From positions 4,712,001 to 4,776,000 of the forward strand of contig OX344757.2 of the NCBI GenBank assembly GCA_947034885.2: a stretch of 64,000 nucleotides of DNA, given 5' to 3'. Made by a program: the position numbers and the translations under genes. Below, in pieces: positions 48,162 to 59,436 of the stretch; position 1 is the first letter of the stretch, and each line of letters starts with the position of its first letter. Source of the stretch: Thuidium tamariscinum. Its lineage: Eukaryota > Streptophyta > Bryopsida > Hypnales > Thuidiaceae. Under the pieces are notes generated by a model. It ran no database searches and was not told where the DNA came from. It was given only the letters and a program-made list of their open reading frames with translations.

Positions 48162-50541
48162 TTTTTTTTCTACATTTCATTTTCTAGTATATGTCACAAG
48201 ATTGACACCTGAAAGAATCCTAAAGCACACCTACCTATTTGTTGAGAAAAGAAGTGGTCAAAAAATTGAAGTTGTAAAAAGGAGATGACATAAAATAGGA
48301 TGTTTTTTTTATGGTGCTTAGATTCTAATATCCACATGGCATACTAAAGACACATAGATAACTCCTTCAGCCAAAAAATCCCATCCTTGTATTTGTAATC
48401 ATTAGAAATTCAATCACATGGATGAATTTATATATTTTTCTCATTAATAGATTTAGTTTCTTTTATATTTATCTGTTTTTTCACTTCATTGATAATAAGG
48501 TAGCAACACCCATAAAAATCACTATCCTCATGGACGTGCCCTATACTTATATTCATGTCTGATGTTTTTTTATCTTATGTTATTAAACTAATAAACAATG
48601 AAAGTGAAAGGGGAACAAAGTAGTATTCATGCATGTCTATCGCTGCCATTTAAGGATCTGTAGAGGATGAAATGGGGATGGTTAACAAAATCATTGATGA
48701 AGTGTATTAGGTGTATGGAAATTATACATATATGGAGTGTAGGGATGCCATAGCTTTTTTTCACATCCTATACAGGCTACACAAGCATTTGCTACACATA
48801 CTTATGACTCTTTCAAAACTCTATAATAAACATCCTCTACTAACGTGTTTACAACTATGGCAATTGTATTGTTTGGAAAACCATTATACTTCTTGTTGAC
48901 TACAGAGTCTCCATTGATCCACTCTATATTTTTCTTTGCCTATTTCCTATTGATCATCATTTTCCTATGAATAATTTCTATATCTATAGACCCTTATCTT
49001 CAATGTAATGGATGCTTCTCAACCGTTTTTTTCTGGCACATGAGGCGAGATTACACCATTTCAAAATAAATGTCTTTTCTTTCGCTAGATAGAAGCAATA
49101 TTTTTTCTCCAAAATTGCCAAATTTGGATGAAAAAGTGTATGAATTTGATGGAAAAGTGTTTCTAAGTCCAAAAGACAGATGAATGTAGAAATACAATGC
49201 TTCACCAAATTTGAAATGATGGCCATATTGGCACTTTCTCAAAAAGTAAAAAAAAAGGGTTGGTGCGGCTACTTTAGGCAACAATTTGCCTTAACCAAGA
49301 GCATTGGAATACAGGTTTGTATCAAACAGGCATTTCTGAAATTATGGTTCAAATTTGGTCAAATCAAAAGACCACATGTGATAGTAATTAACCCCTGAAC
49401 GTCACAACGGCTGTTTTTTGGATGTTCAAAATCTAAATAACCTGTTGATCAAATATTATGATGTCAATATCCACACAGTGGATTTTTTTTAAAATTGCAC
49501 ATTCACATTCATCAAGTAGCTGGCTCCAAAATTTAACAATGAAATCCTCAATAAACAAAGCAATTTCAAATTATTCCAATTTTCCCAGAAAAGCTCCTTA
49601 CTTCCGGTATTCATCTTGTGACTATATGTTTAGGGGTTAAGTACAAGGATAAGCAACATAGAAGCAAGATAACAACTAAAGATACACTAAACAAATGGAT
49701 GCAGAGGTACATTAAAATATGGCACTTCTTTTATAAGCCCAATGTAATCAAAGTTACTTTGTTGAACTGGCTGCTTACAACCTTGATGATGGTACAATCA
49801 TTCTGGCAAATACAATAGAGTATTACAAAAACAGTCAAATAATGTAGACTAGGGAGTCCTCTACAAAATTTTGTCCTCTACAAATCCTTAAACTACACCA
49901 CTTACATTCACTTATTTGTCTCAACTGGTTCAGTTGTTGTGCAAGCAATATGGTATCATCTTAGTCTACTTCTGATGCTTCTCAAGTTCTGATGTGCTTC
50001 AGGTTTTTTGTGCATGTAATTTTGTATCTATGATTTTCCATGTGATGGCAATAACGAGCATCTTTTGGTTGAATACACCTAGTGTATCTTCTCTAACATC
50101 CAATTTGTTGTGTTGTTTTTGGAATGGGCACATGTGAGGCCTAAGACCTTGCAAAGTATATTGGATATTTTTAAACACCTAAGGCCTCTTATTTACTCTT
50201 ATTACTCTTATTTGATATTCATATGATAGAGGGTTTTATCTTATAATTACTAAATGATGACTTTAATGGTTCTTCATATCTCTATAAATACTAGCTTTTG
50301 TACTGTGACACTTTTGAAAAACATATTGTGAACAATGTAATACATAGTACAATTAAGAATGCATGTCATTGGCTATGTATAATCTTACTTTTATGCCTCC
50401 ACAGGAGAGATGCTAAGTTAATATCTAGTATAGACTAAGATTATAAACTTATACTTGTAACACACAAAGTTTTGAAATTGGAGAAGATTAGATAAGTGCC
50501 TAGTAATATGGGATGTTCCAAAAAAGAGATTTTTTTTCTAC
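48162..50541. mobile_element. 2.36-kb unclassified insertion in family 2 copy c
   Basis: Foreign DNA 48174-50529 bounded by the direct repeat TTTTTTTTCTAC (48162-48173, 50530-50541), which looks like a 12-bp target duplication, though it is T-rich and so weak evidence. No terminal inverted repeat, LTR or coding domain recognised. It carries a small TTAA element at 49392-49636. Confidence 0.45.
49388..49640. mobile_element. Short TTAA-flanked element (245 bp)
   Basis: 49392-49636 between perfect TTAA copies. Ends CCCCTGAACGTCACAACGG and inverted CCCCTAAACATATAGTCAC. The smallest element of this type here; interior unrelated to families 1-3. Confidence 0.65.
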
Positions 50542-51605
50542 TATTGCAGTATTAATACCCTCATCATCAAACATTATAATCTTTCAATCCATAAGTGATA
50601 TTGTGATGTTTTTCTTTCGTAAGTGATTTCTACCATGTCCAATTTGAATTTGTATAATTATGTTTTTAAAAATTTGATAAAGCTTATCATAATGTTGACT
50701 TTTTGTCCAATTTAGAACAAATCCCTAGAAGCTCAAGAACAACCTTTGGCACTTATGGACTAAGAAGCATTTTGTAAAAGGAAATTGAATCATAGATGTG
50801 TTTCTACAACTTTGTATACTACTTAAAAAAATTTCAAAGTCATTTTGCAACTACAATAAGTCAATTGAATGATATTTTCTTTCACCAATGTGCTTGTATT
50901 TTAGTTTTGAAGAACTTTATAATATAAAGCTTTTTCATTTGAAGAAGTTTAGAAATCACATTCACCTTCAAATAAATTTCAAGGAGATTTTTAGCATCCA
51001 TTTTTAACATATAAACATTATAATCTTACAATCAACTTGGCCAAATGACTCTAAATTTGATTGGCATCATTTGTAACATATACACTACAATAGTGATTTT
51101 TTTTCTCTCTTTATTTTGAAGTTAATAATATTTTCTTAAGGAAATTTAACAAAAATATAGAATTAATTTACTAAGAATTATATAAAAGTGGACATATAAA
51201 AATTGCAACATTTTAATAATGACCATAACCATTATTTAGTTATTTGATATTTTTACAAATAAAAGTAAGAGAATAGATGATTACAAATCTATATATTTGT
51301 ATACATCTTTTTATTACATTTATAGAAACCAATGAATCCTTCTACACATGCAAGTTCAAATAGAATGTACTCTTCAAGATTACCATACATTTATTCACTA
51401 TATGGATTTGAAAATATCTCATATTTCCAATAAACAAATGTAATGTTCAACTTGCACATGCAAGCTTGAATTTTGATTATAATCCAACTACCAAAATTGG
51501 TTTAGGTAGCAACACTTGATTATGTACCAACACCATAATTACTCAATAAAATCTACAAATATTATTTCTCCTCCACTTTGGCAACTTTTCATATTCTTTA
51601 GTTGC

Positions 51606-52136
51606 TCATGACAAATACATGAGCCGGCCACATAAACTATAGATTCTATATGGCATCAAATCATCATGTTTATAGAATTCACAAGGAATCTCAAAACTAA
51701 AGCTGTCTTTATCAACTCCCCGTTCATGAAATTTTCTACAAACTCCCAAGTATTGTTGAACATCTTTCTTGGATCGAAGAGTTTTCCCATAACGTGGTTT
51801 GTAATAAATGTCAGCAAATCTTGACGCCTTGTTACCTCGAATGACAACACTTTTAGAAAATCCTTTAGGAGGAACAGGATAAGCTGGCCGCAATACTAAA
51901 GGTTGTGTATTGGCAGTATATTTTTCATCGTCAAGATCTGCAACAGTAAGGCAACTGATATTGTTTTGCCATTTTTTAGCCTTCTCACACACAAACACTT
52001 GTCTTTCCATAGATTTGTACAATTTTTCATTTGGTACAATCCTCCATTTATCGCATTGATTGCATTGCATTGCATAAGTTCTCACAGTGATTAAATTAAA
52101 CTGGTTAGCCATATTGCTAATTGAAAGCAAACTCAA
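51606..52136 (-). CDS. CW-zinc-finger/methyl-CpG-binding-domain protein, copy 2
   Basis: 176 residues, single exon, collinear with the protein at 40151-40693. CW ligands kept: C25, C28, C50, C62, with W31 and W56. The MBD is kept as PPKGFSKSVVIRGN, RFADIYYKPRYGKTLRSK and SFSFEIP. Differences concentrate after residue ~130 and in the tail, which is shorter and unrelated at the last residues. Role as for copy 1: nuclear chromatin reader of the MBD1/2/4/12 type by family; the exact ligand is unknown. The two copies share promoter sequence, so overlapping expression is likely; this is inference. Start could be M1 or M9. Confidence 0.85.
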   Translation of the reverse strand: MSLLSISNMANQFNLITVRTYAMQCNQCDKWRIVPNEKLYKSMERQVFVCEKAKKWQNNISCLTVADLDDEKYTANTQPLVLRPAYPVPPKGFSKSVVIRGNKASRFADIYYKPRYGKTLRSKKDVQQYLGVCRKFHERGVDKDSFSFEIPCEFYKHDDLMPYRIYSLCGRLMYLS

Positions 52137-52248
52137 GAAACCCAGTAGAGATAATCTTGAATATAAAAAATATGAAGTATCTAGATGAAAAAATACACTA
52201 CTATTAAGGAAATGATTAAGAATGCCATATTCACGTCTTGATGTTTCC

Positions 52249-52256
52249 TTTATATA
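52249..52256 (-). promoter_or_regulatory. TATA box of CW-MBD copy 2
   Basis: TATATAAA on the minus strand, 113 bp upstream of the first ATG, in the same sequence context as in copy 1. Confidence 0.5.
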
Positions 52257-52260
52257 TCTG

Positions 52261-52396
52261 ATATTCTTGTAAATAAAATAAAAGCCACATAAAATAAAAG
52301 TCTCATTGAGTAAAACTCACATATATGTCTAATATTCTTGTAAATAAAATAAAAGGCACATAAAATAAAAGTCTCATTAAGTAAGACTCACATAAA
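52261..52396. repeat. 71-bp tandem duplication upstream of CW-MBD copy 2
   Basis: ATATTCTTGTAAATAAAATAAAAG starts both units, ending around GTAARACTCACATA. Directly upstream of the TATA box, so in the proximal promoter. Confidence 0.8.
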
Positions 52397-52884
52397 GTAA
52401 CATAGTTTAGGCATTAAGTTTGGACTTAGTACATTACACGTCAATGCAGGTACAGTGGTTTTTTAAATGAAAATTAGTAGGAACACAATTTTTGGTCACA
52501 TAGCTGCTTGTTACAATCAGATTGCTTATGATCCAAGGCAAGATATGAGACTTGTACGAAGTCTCACCCCAACTGCACTCATTCCATTCTAACATACAAC
52601 AGCACATCGTCCACAACGCCTTCAGATCTTTTCTCTAGAATGTCTTAAGACATTTGTCAGGGTGTTATATATGTGACGGGGCTGTTCATCCTCAAATTTT
52701 AAACTCTCCCAGATTAATTAATTCCGCACACCCTCTACGCCGGTGCAGTTTGCCACTCAATTTGAGGCTCGCTAAGTTAAAGGTACATACGTAGGTCAAA
52801 AGGAAACAGCCTTTCTATGCCATTCTGGGGTAGTAATTACCCGGTGTCTGGCGCGAGAATGAGGAAATGCTTGTGTACAACGGC

Positions 52885-55800
52885 TCAACTGTTTTGGTAG
52901 CTTGAAAGTATGGCATCTGTGTATACAGAAAATAATTGAGTATCTGCAAAATGCTGCAACCAGAAGAGAGCTTGTCAATGAAGGCCTGAAGTGATAGCAA
53001 GTTAGGAACAACAGAAGAGCTTAAAACGACATTTAAAAACACACATATATCCACTTAAACCTATTGGCGGTTCCGTAAAACACTAATGTGCGGAATCAAA
53101 TTCAAAAATACCTTAATAAAAGCTTGCTCACGTGAAGAAAACGAATCAATGAAGCTATCCTTGAGCAGCAGTGACACCTGTCCACATCGAGAGATAAGAA
53201 GTTTAAAAGTGAACACAAACATAGGATCCCAATTTTTGAACACACTGCTCCGGAAACCCCGTAATGGTTTCAAATATAGCTTGACAGCAGAGTATTTGAA
53301 CAATGAATTTGAGAAATATTTGCTCCGTCGTGCCGTGGCTCGAGTAACAGAAGTTACGCAGTACCGTACACAAAATCCTTAACCGGATTGCGTGTAATGG
53401 GCAACAATCTCATCTGAAAGACTATTTACCTTATCATTGTTAGATTGCACATTGGTTATGGTGTGGGACCGCAGGTCTTTACACAGTGTTTCCGCACAGT
53501 AATGTCGTAATACTTGTAAGAAACCCTCTACTGCACTGGCCTGCAAACAACTATCCGATATGAGCACTCTGCATTGAGTTGCAGATACAAACCAGTCAAG
53601 AGAGGGAAGTCACAGCAGGAAAAGGAACAGTTCAACAGACGAACATCAACAATCAATATCAACACACCTGCGCTTCACTGGTGTGATGAACTGGATGTCT
53701 TCTAGCTGAGACATTCTCTGCTGCTAACTGTGAGTGGAATGGTTCCAGCTCAGACAGAAGTCTACTGTAATCAGGAAGTGCAGGAATTGAAGGCATTGTA
53801 ATCTGCAAAAAACATGGTTAATATTCAGAACAATACAACCACTCAGAAATACCGTATAAAGGAAATTCCATTAAGTGTACCAAAGTAAGTTCACAGTAGA
53901 TACAAGTGGTTACTGAGAGTAACCTTATCCTTCAACACATTAACCCGGACTAAGTGCGAAGCCTTCGTTTGAACTTCCGAGGTTTTGTGCTGTACACCAA
54001 CCTGCACCGAGCAAGAACATACGTTCTCATAAGCTCTCTGAACATATTCTCGAAAGTGAATCTGAGACTGTTACACTCAAATCAGATCAGTCAAGCAGCT
54101 TTCATTTCCAAGCCCACATTGTTCCCATTTCACGGTTACAATTGTTAAGAAACAAAACCCCACAAAACTACTGCAGAAGCGTCTTGAAACTTATGCCATG
54201 CAATTAACACCCGGTTGATATATTGTCTTCACATTAAGATACTGAAATACAAATACGAGGTAGTGTCCTCACAATGAAAGGCACCGGTGCCTCCAGAAAG
54301 TCCAACATCTGATTAGGAAGAATCTGATCAAAACAACAACTCAATTAAAATATGTACACCAAGACTTCCAAATTTGCAAACAATGAGAAAAAGGTTTCAA
54401 AGTTTGTGCAAGCTCACATTATCCTTCCTCACCATGATAACCTTGTCAGTTACACAGGTTCTTTAAGGTTAATAAAGCAACATTTTCTAACAAAAATAAG
54501 AAAAAAAACTCAGTGACGTCTCCGGTTGGAAGATGACTCATCAGTGACCATAACATGTTCCATGATCCCCTTTGATGGGTGTATAATAGAATTCTCAAAG
54601 CTACACGTCATATTACGCAGTCTACAAGCACTATCAGCAGATGGTCAGTGAGATTCCAAATTACTCACAGGAAGAAGAAGACATTGCCATTGATATGGTC
54701 GAATCATAGGCTTCATTGCCAGAACCACCGCTGACAAAAAACCCTGCCGTGAAAGTGAACGCAAAGAGGTGCTGCATTAGCTTTACGTTTTAATAATGGA
54801 ATCAAAACATTTACGGGTGTACAATATCTTCTAAAGCACTCGCACGTGTAGAGAACTTTGCCAGAATATGCTGCACAAAAGTTCCATTGCCACCGTACAG
54901 GTGCAATATAAGGTCAGCTACAGTTCCAATGCTACTAAAAATGGACGGGTTACGAGAATCGGAAAGAACTGATTGGTCCATACGAAAAAACAGGACACGT
55001 AAAGAGCAGTACTAACCAGATTAGGGCAAATGACCACCATCTGCTTCTCCAATAAAGTACACGCAAACATAGACAGCACCTGCCGCATAAAAAATAAACT
55101 AAAAATTCAAACTCAGGATTTCCCAAAATCTTTGCATTGCCAATGAATTCCAGACGAAAATAAGTAACACCATGAAGGTGCATAGCGTTTCTTACATTCT
55201 GGAGAGAAAGAACTCTGCAAATTGTAGCCACTGACCATACAGCTATTGCTTCACACTCTTCTGCAGACATTGCAGCTGCTCGAGCCTGAAGCCAACAAGA
55301 ACGTCATTAACAACATTGGCCCTTCATTTTGAGGCACAGATGTACCGTAAACAAGATCACACTCAAATATGCCGCTGAAGTAATGAAACGAAGCTGCAAA
55401 ATTAATAGTCAACGAAATGAAGAATGTAAAATTTGTACATCATAATATTCTATCACATTGAAAGTTAAATGAGTAACATTACGACCTCGGCCACCTCCAC
55501 ATTGGTTTTTAAAGACTCTGAGTCCACCACTCCATTCCCTAAGCTAGGAACCGCCTTGCTTCTGGTGAACGTTATTGGTGTCACGTGTTCTAGCGGTTGA
55601 AAATGCGTTGAATCGCCGGGAATAGGAATCCGAAGCCGATGATAAGCAACCACCACCCGTAGCGCATCATTATTATTGGCCTAATTCACAAAACCCAGAA
55701 GGTCTAATCAGAGCTTGCTCAACCCAAACAGTAAAAAGGTTCCAATAATCCCTGCATGTCATTGAGGAAAAAGTTCCTCAGGACTCTTGTTATTTGAATT

Positions 55801-58800
55801 CTTTAAACGAAAGAAGTACTGAAAGCATTTGAATCACAATCACATGTCTACCAGCGGTGATACGGTATTTGCGTTCTCACTTATCCATTAAGAATCCATT
55901 GAGTTTCACGTGTGACGCAAGAAGAGGTAAAATATACACGAACCTCAGCCCAGCGAAGGACTGCTTCAGCCCCGTAATCATGCTCCTGCCCAGAAGGGGA
56001 GGTCTCATCGTCACATTCCTCGTCAGAGTCGTTGCTCCGAAGTGATTCAACATTGAAACCCCCGCTGATAGAAAGACATACGAAAAATTTAATTAGTCCC
56101 ATCTTCCTTGTTTCCTGTGAAGAAATAAATAATCATGAAGTTATCAGATTCCCCGTGAAGAGAAATGCAAAATAATCCAGCACGCATTTTTTAATATATT
56201 CCAAAAGCTTGTGCCCACTCTGATATGACAAAAATTAAAATAGAAGCTCCGGCGTTAATCCAGTTTTCTTTGTTCCTTGCAGATGAACTTTCAGAGAACT
56301 TAGCATGCAAGTACCTATACAGAGATTCAGAGCTGTCAGCACGCTCATGCCCTCTGCTGCTAGGCGGGAGTTGTCCAGTACCCAAACTTGAGCTGGACCC
56401 CATATCCTCTGCTCTCTCGATTCTTCCATTTGAAGGCGGAGTTTTCAAATCGCCATTTGAGAGTTTAGCTGTCTCTTCTATGATCTCTTCCGGATGAACC
56501 TATAAGGCGAAAAATTCCATTATTTTAAACCAGGATTCCAAGACTCGAAGCAAAATCCTACCGCGGATAGACCAACTCGATTGAGTACAAAAACAACAAA
56601 ATAGGGAAATACCTCCATGCCTCCTCTTGATCCATTCTCCAAATCTGAGCCAGGGTCTGGCGCTCCATTATCAGCATCAGATACATGCCGACCCTCTTGA
56701 GATTCTGTTTGAGGAGAGAATGGTTGTGGTGAAAAACATTCTGATGCTGTGTCCGGAGACATATAGCCTGAACCTCTGGAAGCAAATGAATTCATCTCAC
56801 TCTCAGATATCAGCCCGGCCGCAGCAGCCGTTGCTCCCAGAACACTGTGTACAGGAATAGCGCTCTCCATCCATCCATCGGGGTCATGAGGAGAAGGAAT
56901 ATCTTGCCGAACGTGATTTTTACTGCCGACTTTTACCATGGCTGGCATTTGCTCTACAAGACTCATCTCCTTAACGCACTCAGTGATGCGATCCAACCGC
57001 TCCTGTGCAATTATGCTGTTGACCGATGAAAGACCAAAAGTATACACATAGATTAGTTCATGTCAAGCTGATTTGTTACATTTGGTAAGACTCCTCCACA
57101 ATTTGTCTGCCAATATAAGGACACCCACAAAAGCAAAAACTCCCAAGGATTTCATTGCATTACCTCTATTTTTCCTTGAGCAAGCAGACCCTCGCATGAC
57201 CTAATTAAAATGCCCAAGGCCAGAACAACTCACCTATTCAAAACTTCAAAATGAAGATCGAAGTAAGGCAGTCTTGTGAGAAAACAGTAACAACGAGGGG
57301 CAGATATTAAGAAGCGCCCACGAGGGGTTCGCCGTGGGGATAATTCTGTGCTCATAGAGAAGAAGGCTGGGGCTCTTTGCACCATTTCAGGTACAAATAC
57401 ACACACTCCATAGAGGGTTGCATTGTCTGCGACCTGGGAGACGTAAGAGAATTCAAAATCAGACACAAGAAATAAGACTATCAGATTTGATTATGAGATC
57501 ACAAGAAACATTTAGACTTGATTATAACCAATATTTGAGACGAGATTGAGGCGAAGTAATTATCACCAACATTACAACCTCAGCAAAATGAGCACTAATT
57601 TCAGAATGAGAAGGACGACGAAAGAGCATCACGAACCCTGAGAAGGAAAACGAATGAATGATCATCTCGATTCTGATGGCTCTGAAACAGTAACAGAACA
57701 GCGTCCGAGGATTAGATAACTACAATCTCAGTAGAATAACTGATGTCAAGTGGCCAGCATGACTATATCAAGAACTGTTAGGAATCTCCTGGATGATCCT
57801 AAAACTAACATTTGTCAAGATCAGCTCGAGGACAAGATAGGGTCCACGGTATAGGCAATTGGAGACTTTGGACCCACTTCCGTTGGAGACCCCGCGTTTT
57901 CTGAGAAGTATGAGTTCAATTTATCAGCAACTTCTTTGCTATGAAATTAACAATTACCTGCCCATACATAATTTCATTCAGTTCGCTCATGGATGGAGTG
58001 CGCTCCATAACTCGAGCCTGCATTTAATCAAATTATCAATCAATTAACCGAGCTTCTTGATCTAGTAGTTTTCAATCCTCTGCCTATTTGTCATATACCA
58101 GTAGTCAAAAAAATTCAAGATATTAGTAAAATATACATCACTATCCACCATCTGAGTATCGCGTCTACCATGAGTCTACTCCGATCACACAAGCCAAAGG
58201 AAAGATAAGAACAATAAGTTTTAAAACGCAGCAAGGCACGCACCTCAACTCCTGATGGAAAGCAAAAGTGAGGCAGCTCACTGCTTTTCATTGGAAGCCT
58301 TCTGCTGAGTGGATACTTGAACAAGACCTGAAAGAAATGCACTACATCTAAATGAGCACAAAACAAAGATTTCGGTTGGCTTCTCATTTCCATTGCCAAC
58401 TAGGTGAAAGTGCTAATGCCGGCAACCAATTAAAATGGATAATTCTTCTCCGCCCTAAACATAAGACCTCCCAAATACAGGAAGACATGAAAAAATTTGC
58501 TTGCAGCAGGTCCTAGTAGCTACAACCTCAGGTTCGAGTGTAGTGGCTTTGTGGCTGACAGAGTCTGAGCCTGCTTTTTCTGCATCCCGTTGACGTGACT
58601 TTCTCTTAGCGTACGCATTCTCTACAGCTCGAACATCAGAGTGAGGTCTGAGGCCCACCACTACAAAATGTTCAAAAAAAGAGGTAGGTTCCTTCAGGGG
58701 GTGCTTTCTTTCCTGCAGGTGATAAAGAAACACCCAAATATCGGTAAATAATACGCCTGTCCATATATTTCTAAAATTTTAAACAGCAATTAAGAGTACT

Positions 58801-59436
58801 CAAGAATATAGAAGAGCATAAAGACTAGAACTGCTGGTAAAAGATTCACTAATTTAATAATTCACACTAATTGAATCTAACAAACTTGCACAGGACACCA
58901 CGTTAGTTTCCAATAAAGTGTTGTGACGTATTCCCATTACCTAAATAACTGCTGGTAGACCACATAAAGAGAGCAATTATAAATTGCGTTTCCTGTATAA
59001 GGCACTTAAACAATCTCTAAGCATACTGCACTGTTCTAAAATCTAGTTTCTAAGTGTGAAAAGAAACAAACATTTCAAAGAGCTCTGTCTAATTTATCAA
59101 AGGGCATTCACGACTCACCAAAGCTTTCATCTGTGACTCAACCCATAATCGCTTCTGACGGGTGAGCAACTCCGGATTGAACAGATTCCTCTGTGTTCTA
59201 TCTTTGTGATTATTGGGCCATTTCAGAGCTTTCTGAAAACTCTTCTTCAATTTCAGGAAGCTGGTGGAGCCGTGTTGATTCTTGGCAGAAACGACTATAG
59301 AAGGAGCGGGTCGCACAGCAGCTGCCGCCTCGACGGCAAGTCTTGCCTCCTCTTCTGTTGTTTGAGAGAACAGCACAGCGAGTGTTCTTTGAGGACTAAC
59401 TGCATTGTTCTGTTCCTCCGCCATCACATCCTTCAT
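52885..59436 (-). CDS. DENN-domain (AEX-3 type) protein, probable Rab GEF, 19 coding exons
   Basis: Complete gene spliced by eye, all GT-AG: 59436-59119, 58712-58527, 58327-58244, 58017-57958, 57681-57637, 57433-57234, 57015-56613, 56499-56315, 56064-55944, 55680-55486, 55285-55196, 55079-55017, 54743-54669, 54323-54273, 54001-53924, 53802-53668, 53540-53430, 53177-53112, 52953-52885; 844 residues. uDENN ~113-300 (FEHFVVVGLRPHSD, LPHFCFPSGVEARVMERTPS, VADNATLYGVCVFVPEMVQR). A Ser/Glu-rich linker follows at ~340-510. cDENN ~545-715 (FQPLEHV, LLEKQMVVICPNL, KPMIRPYQWQCLLLP, MLDFLEAPVPFIV). dDENN ~764-835 (RSHTITNVQSNNDK, LLLKDSFIDSF). DENN modules activate Rab GTPases in membrane traffic; the plant target is unknown. 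Start: ATG 59436, with another in-frame ATG four codons on (MAEEQ). Length is slightly above plant relatives. Confidence 0.9.

Larger units (their letters stand above)
47710..50763. mobile_element. Family 2 TTAA-type element, copy c, with a 2.4-kb insertion
   Basis: Ends TCCCTAAATGCCTTAGGCACC and inverted TCCATAAGTGCCAAAGG, flanked by identical CTAA (47710-47713, 50760-50763). Family-2 sequence runs to about 48161 and from 50542 on; 48174-50529 between them is foreign. It sits inside family 3 copy b. Confidence 0.7.
47154..51085 (-). mobile_element. Family 3 TTAA element, copy b, split by a family 2 element
   Basis: Reverse copy of 32226-33295. Left end GTAA then CCCTTCAACATCC. Body to 47709 matches the reverse of copy a (TTTTTGGATCACAAGGAACTTTGG and TCAATCCAAGAAGTTAT). 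It resumes at 50764 with GAAGCATTTTGTAAAAGG and continues to about 51085 (CCAAATGACTCTAAATTTGAT). The last ~230 bp of the family are missing, so there is no right terminus. Confidence 0.7.
51095..52680 (-). repeat. Segmental duplication, copy 2 (CW-MBD gene and flanks)
   Basis: Partner of 38800-41300, without the TTAA element D. Upstream part carries a local 71-bp tandem duplication (52261-52331, 52332-52396) that copy 1 lacks. Confidence 0.75.
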
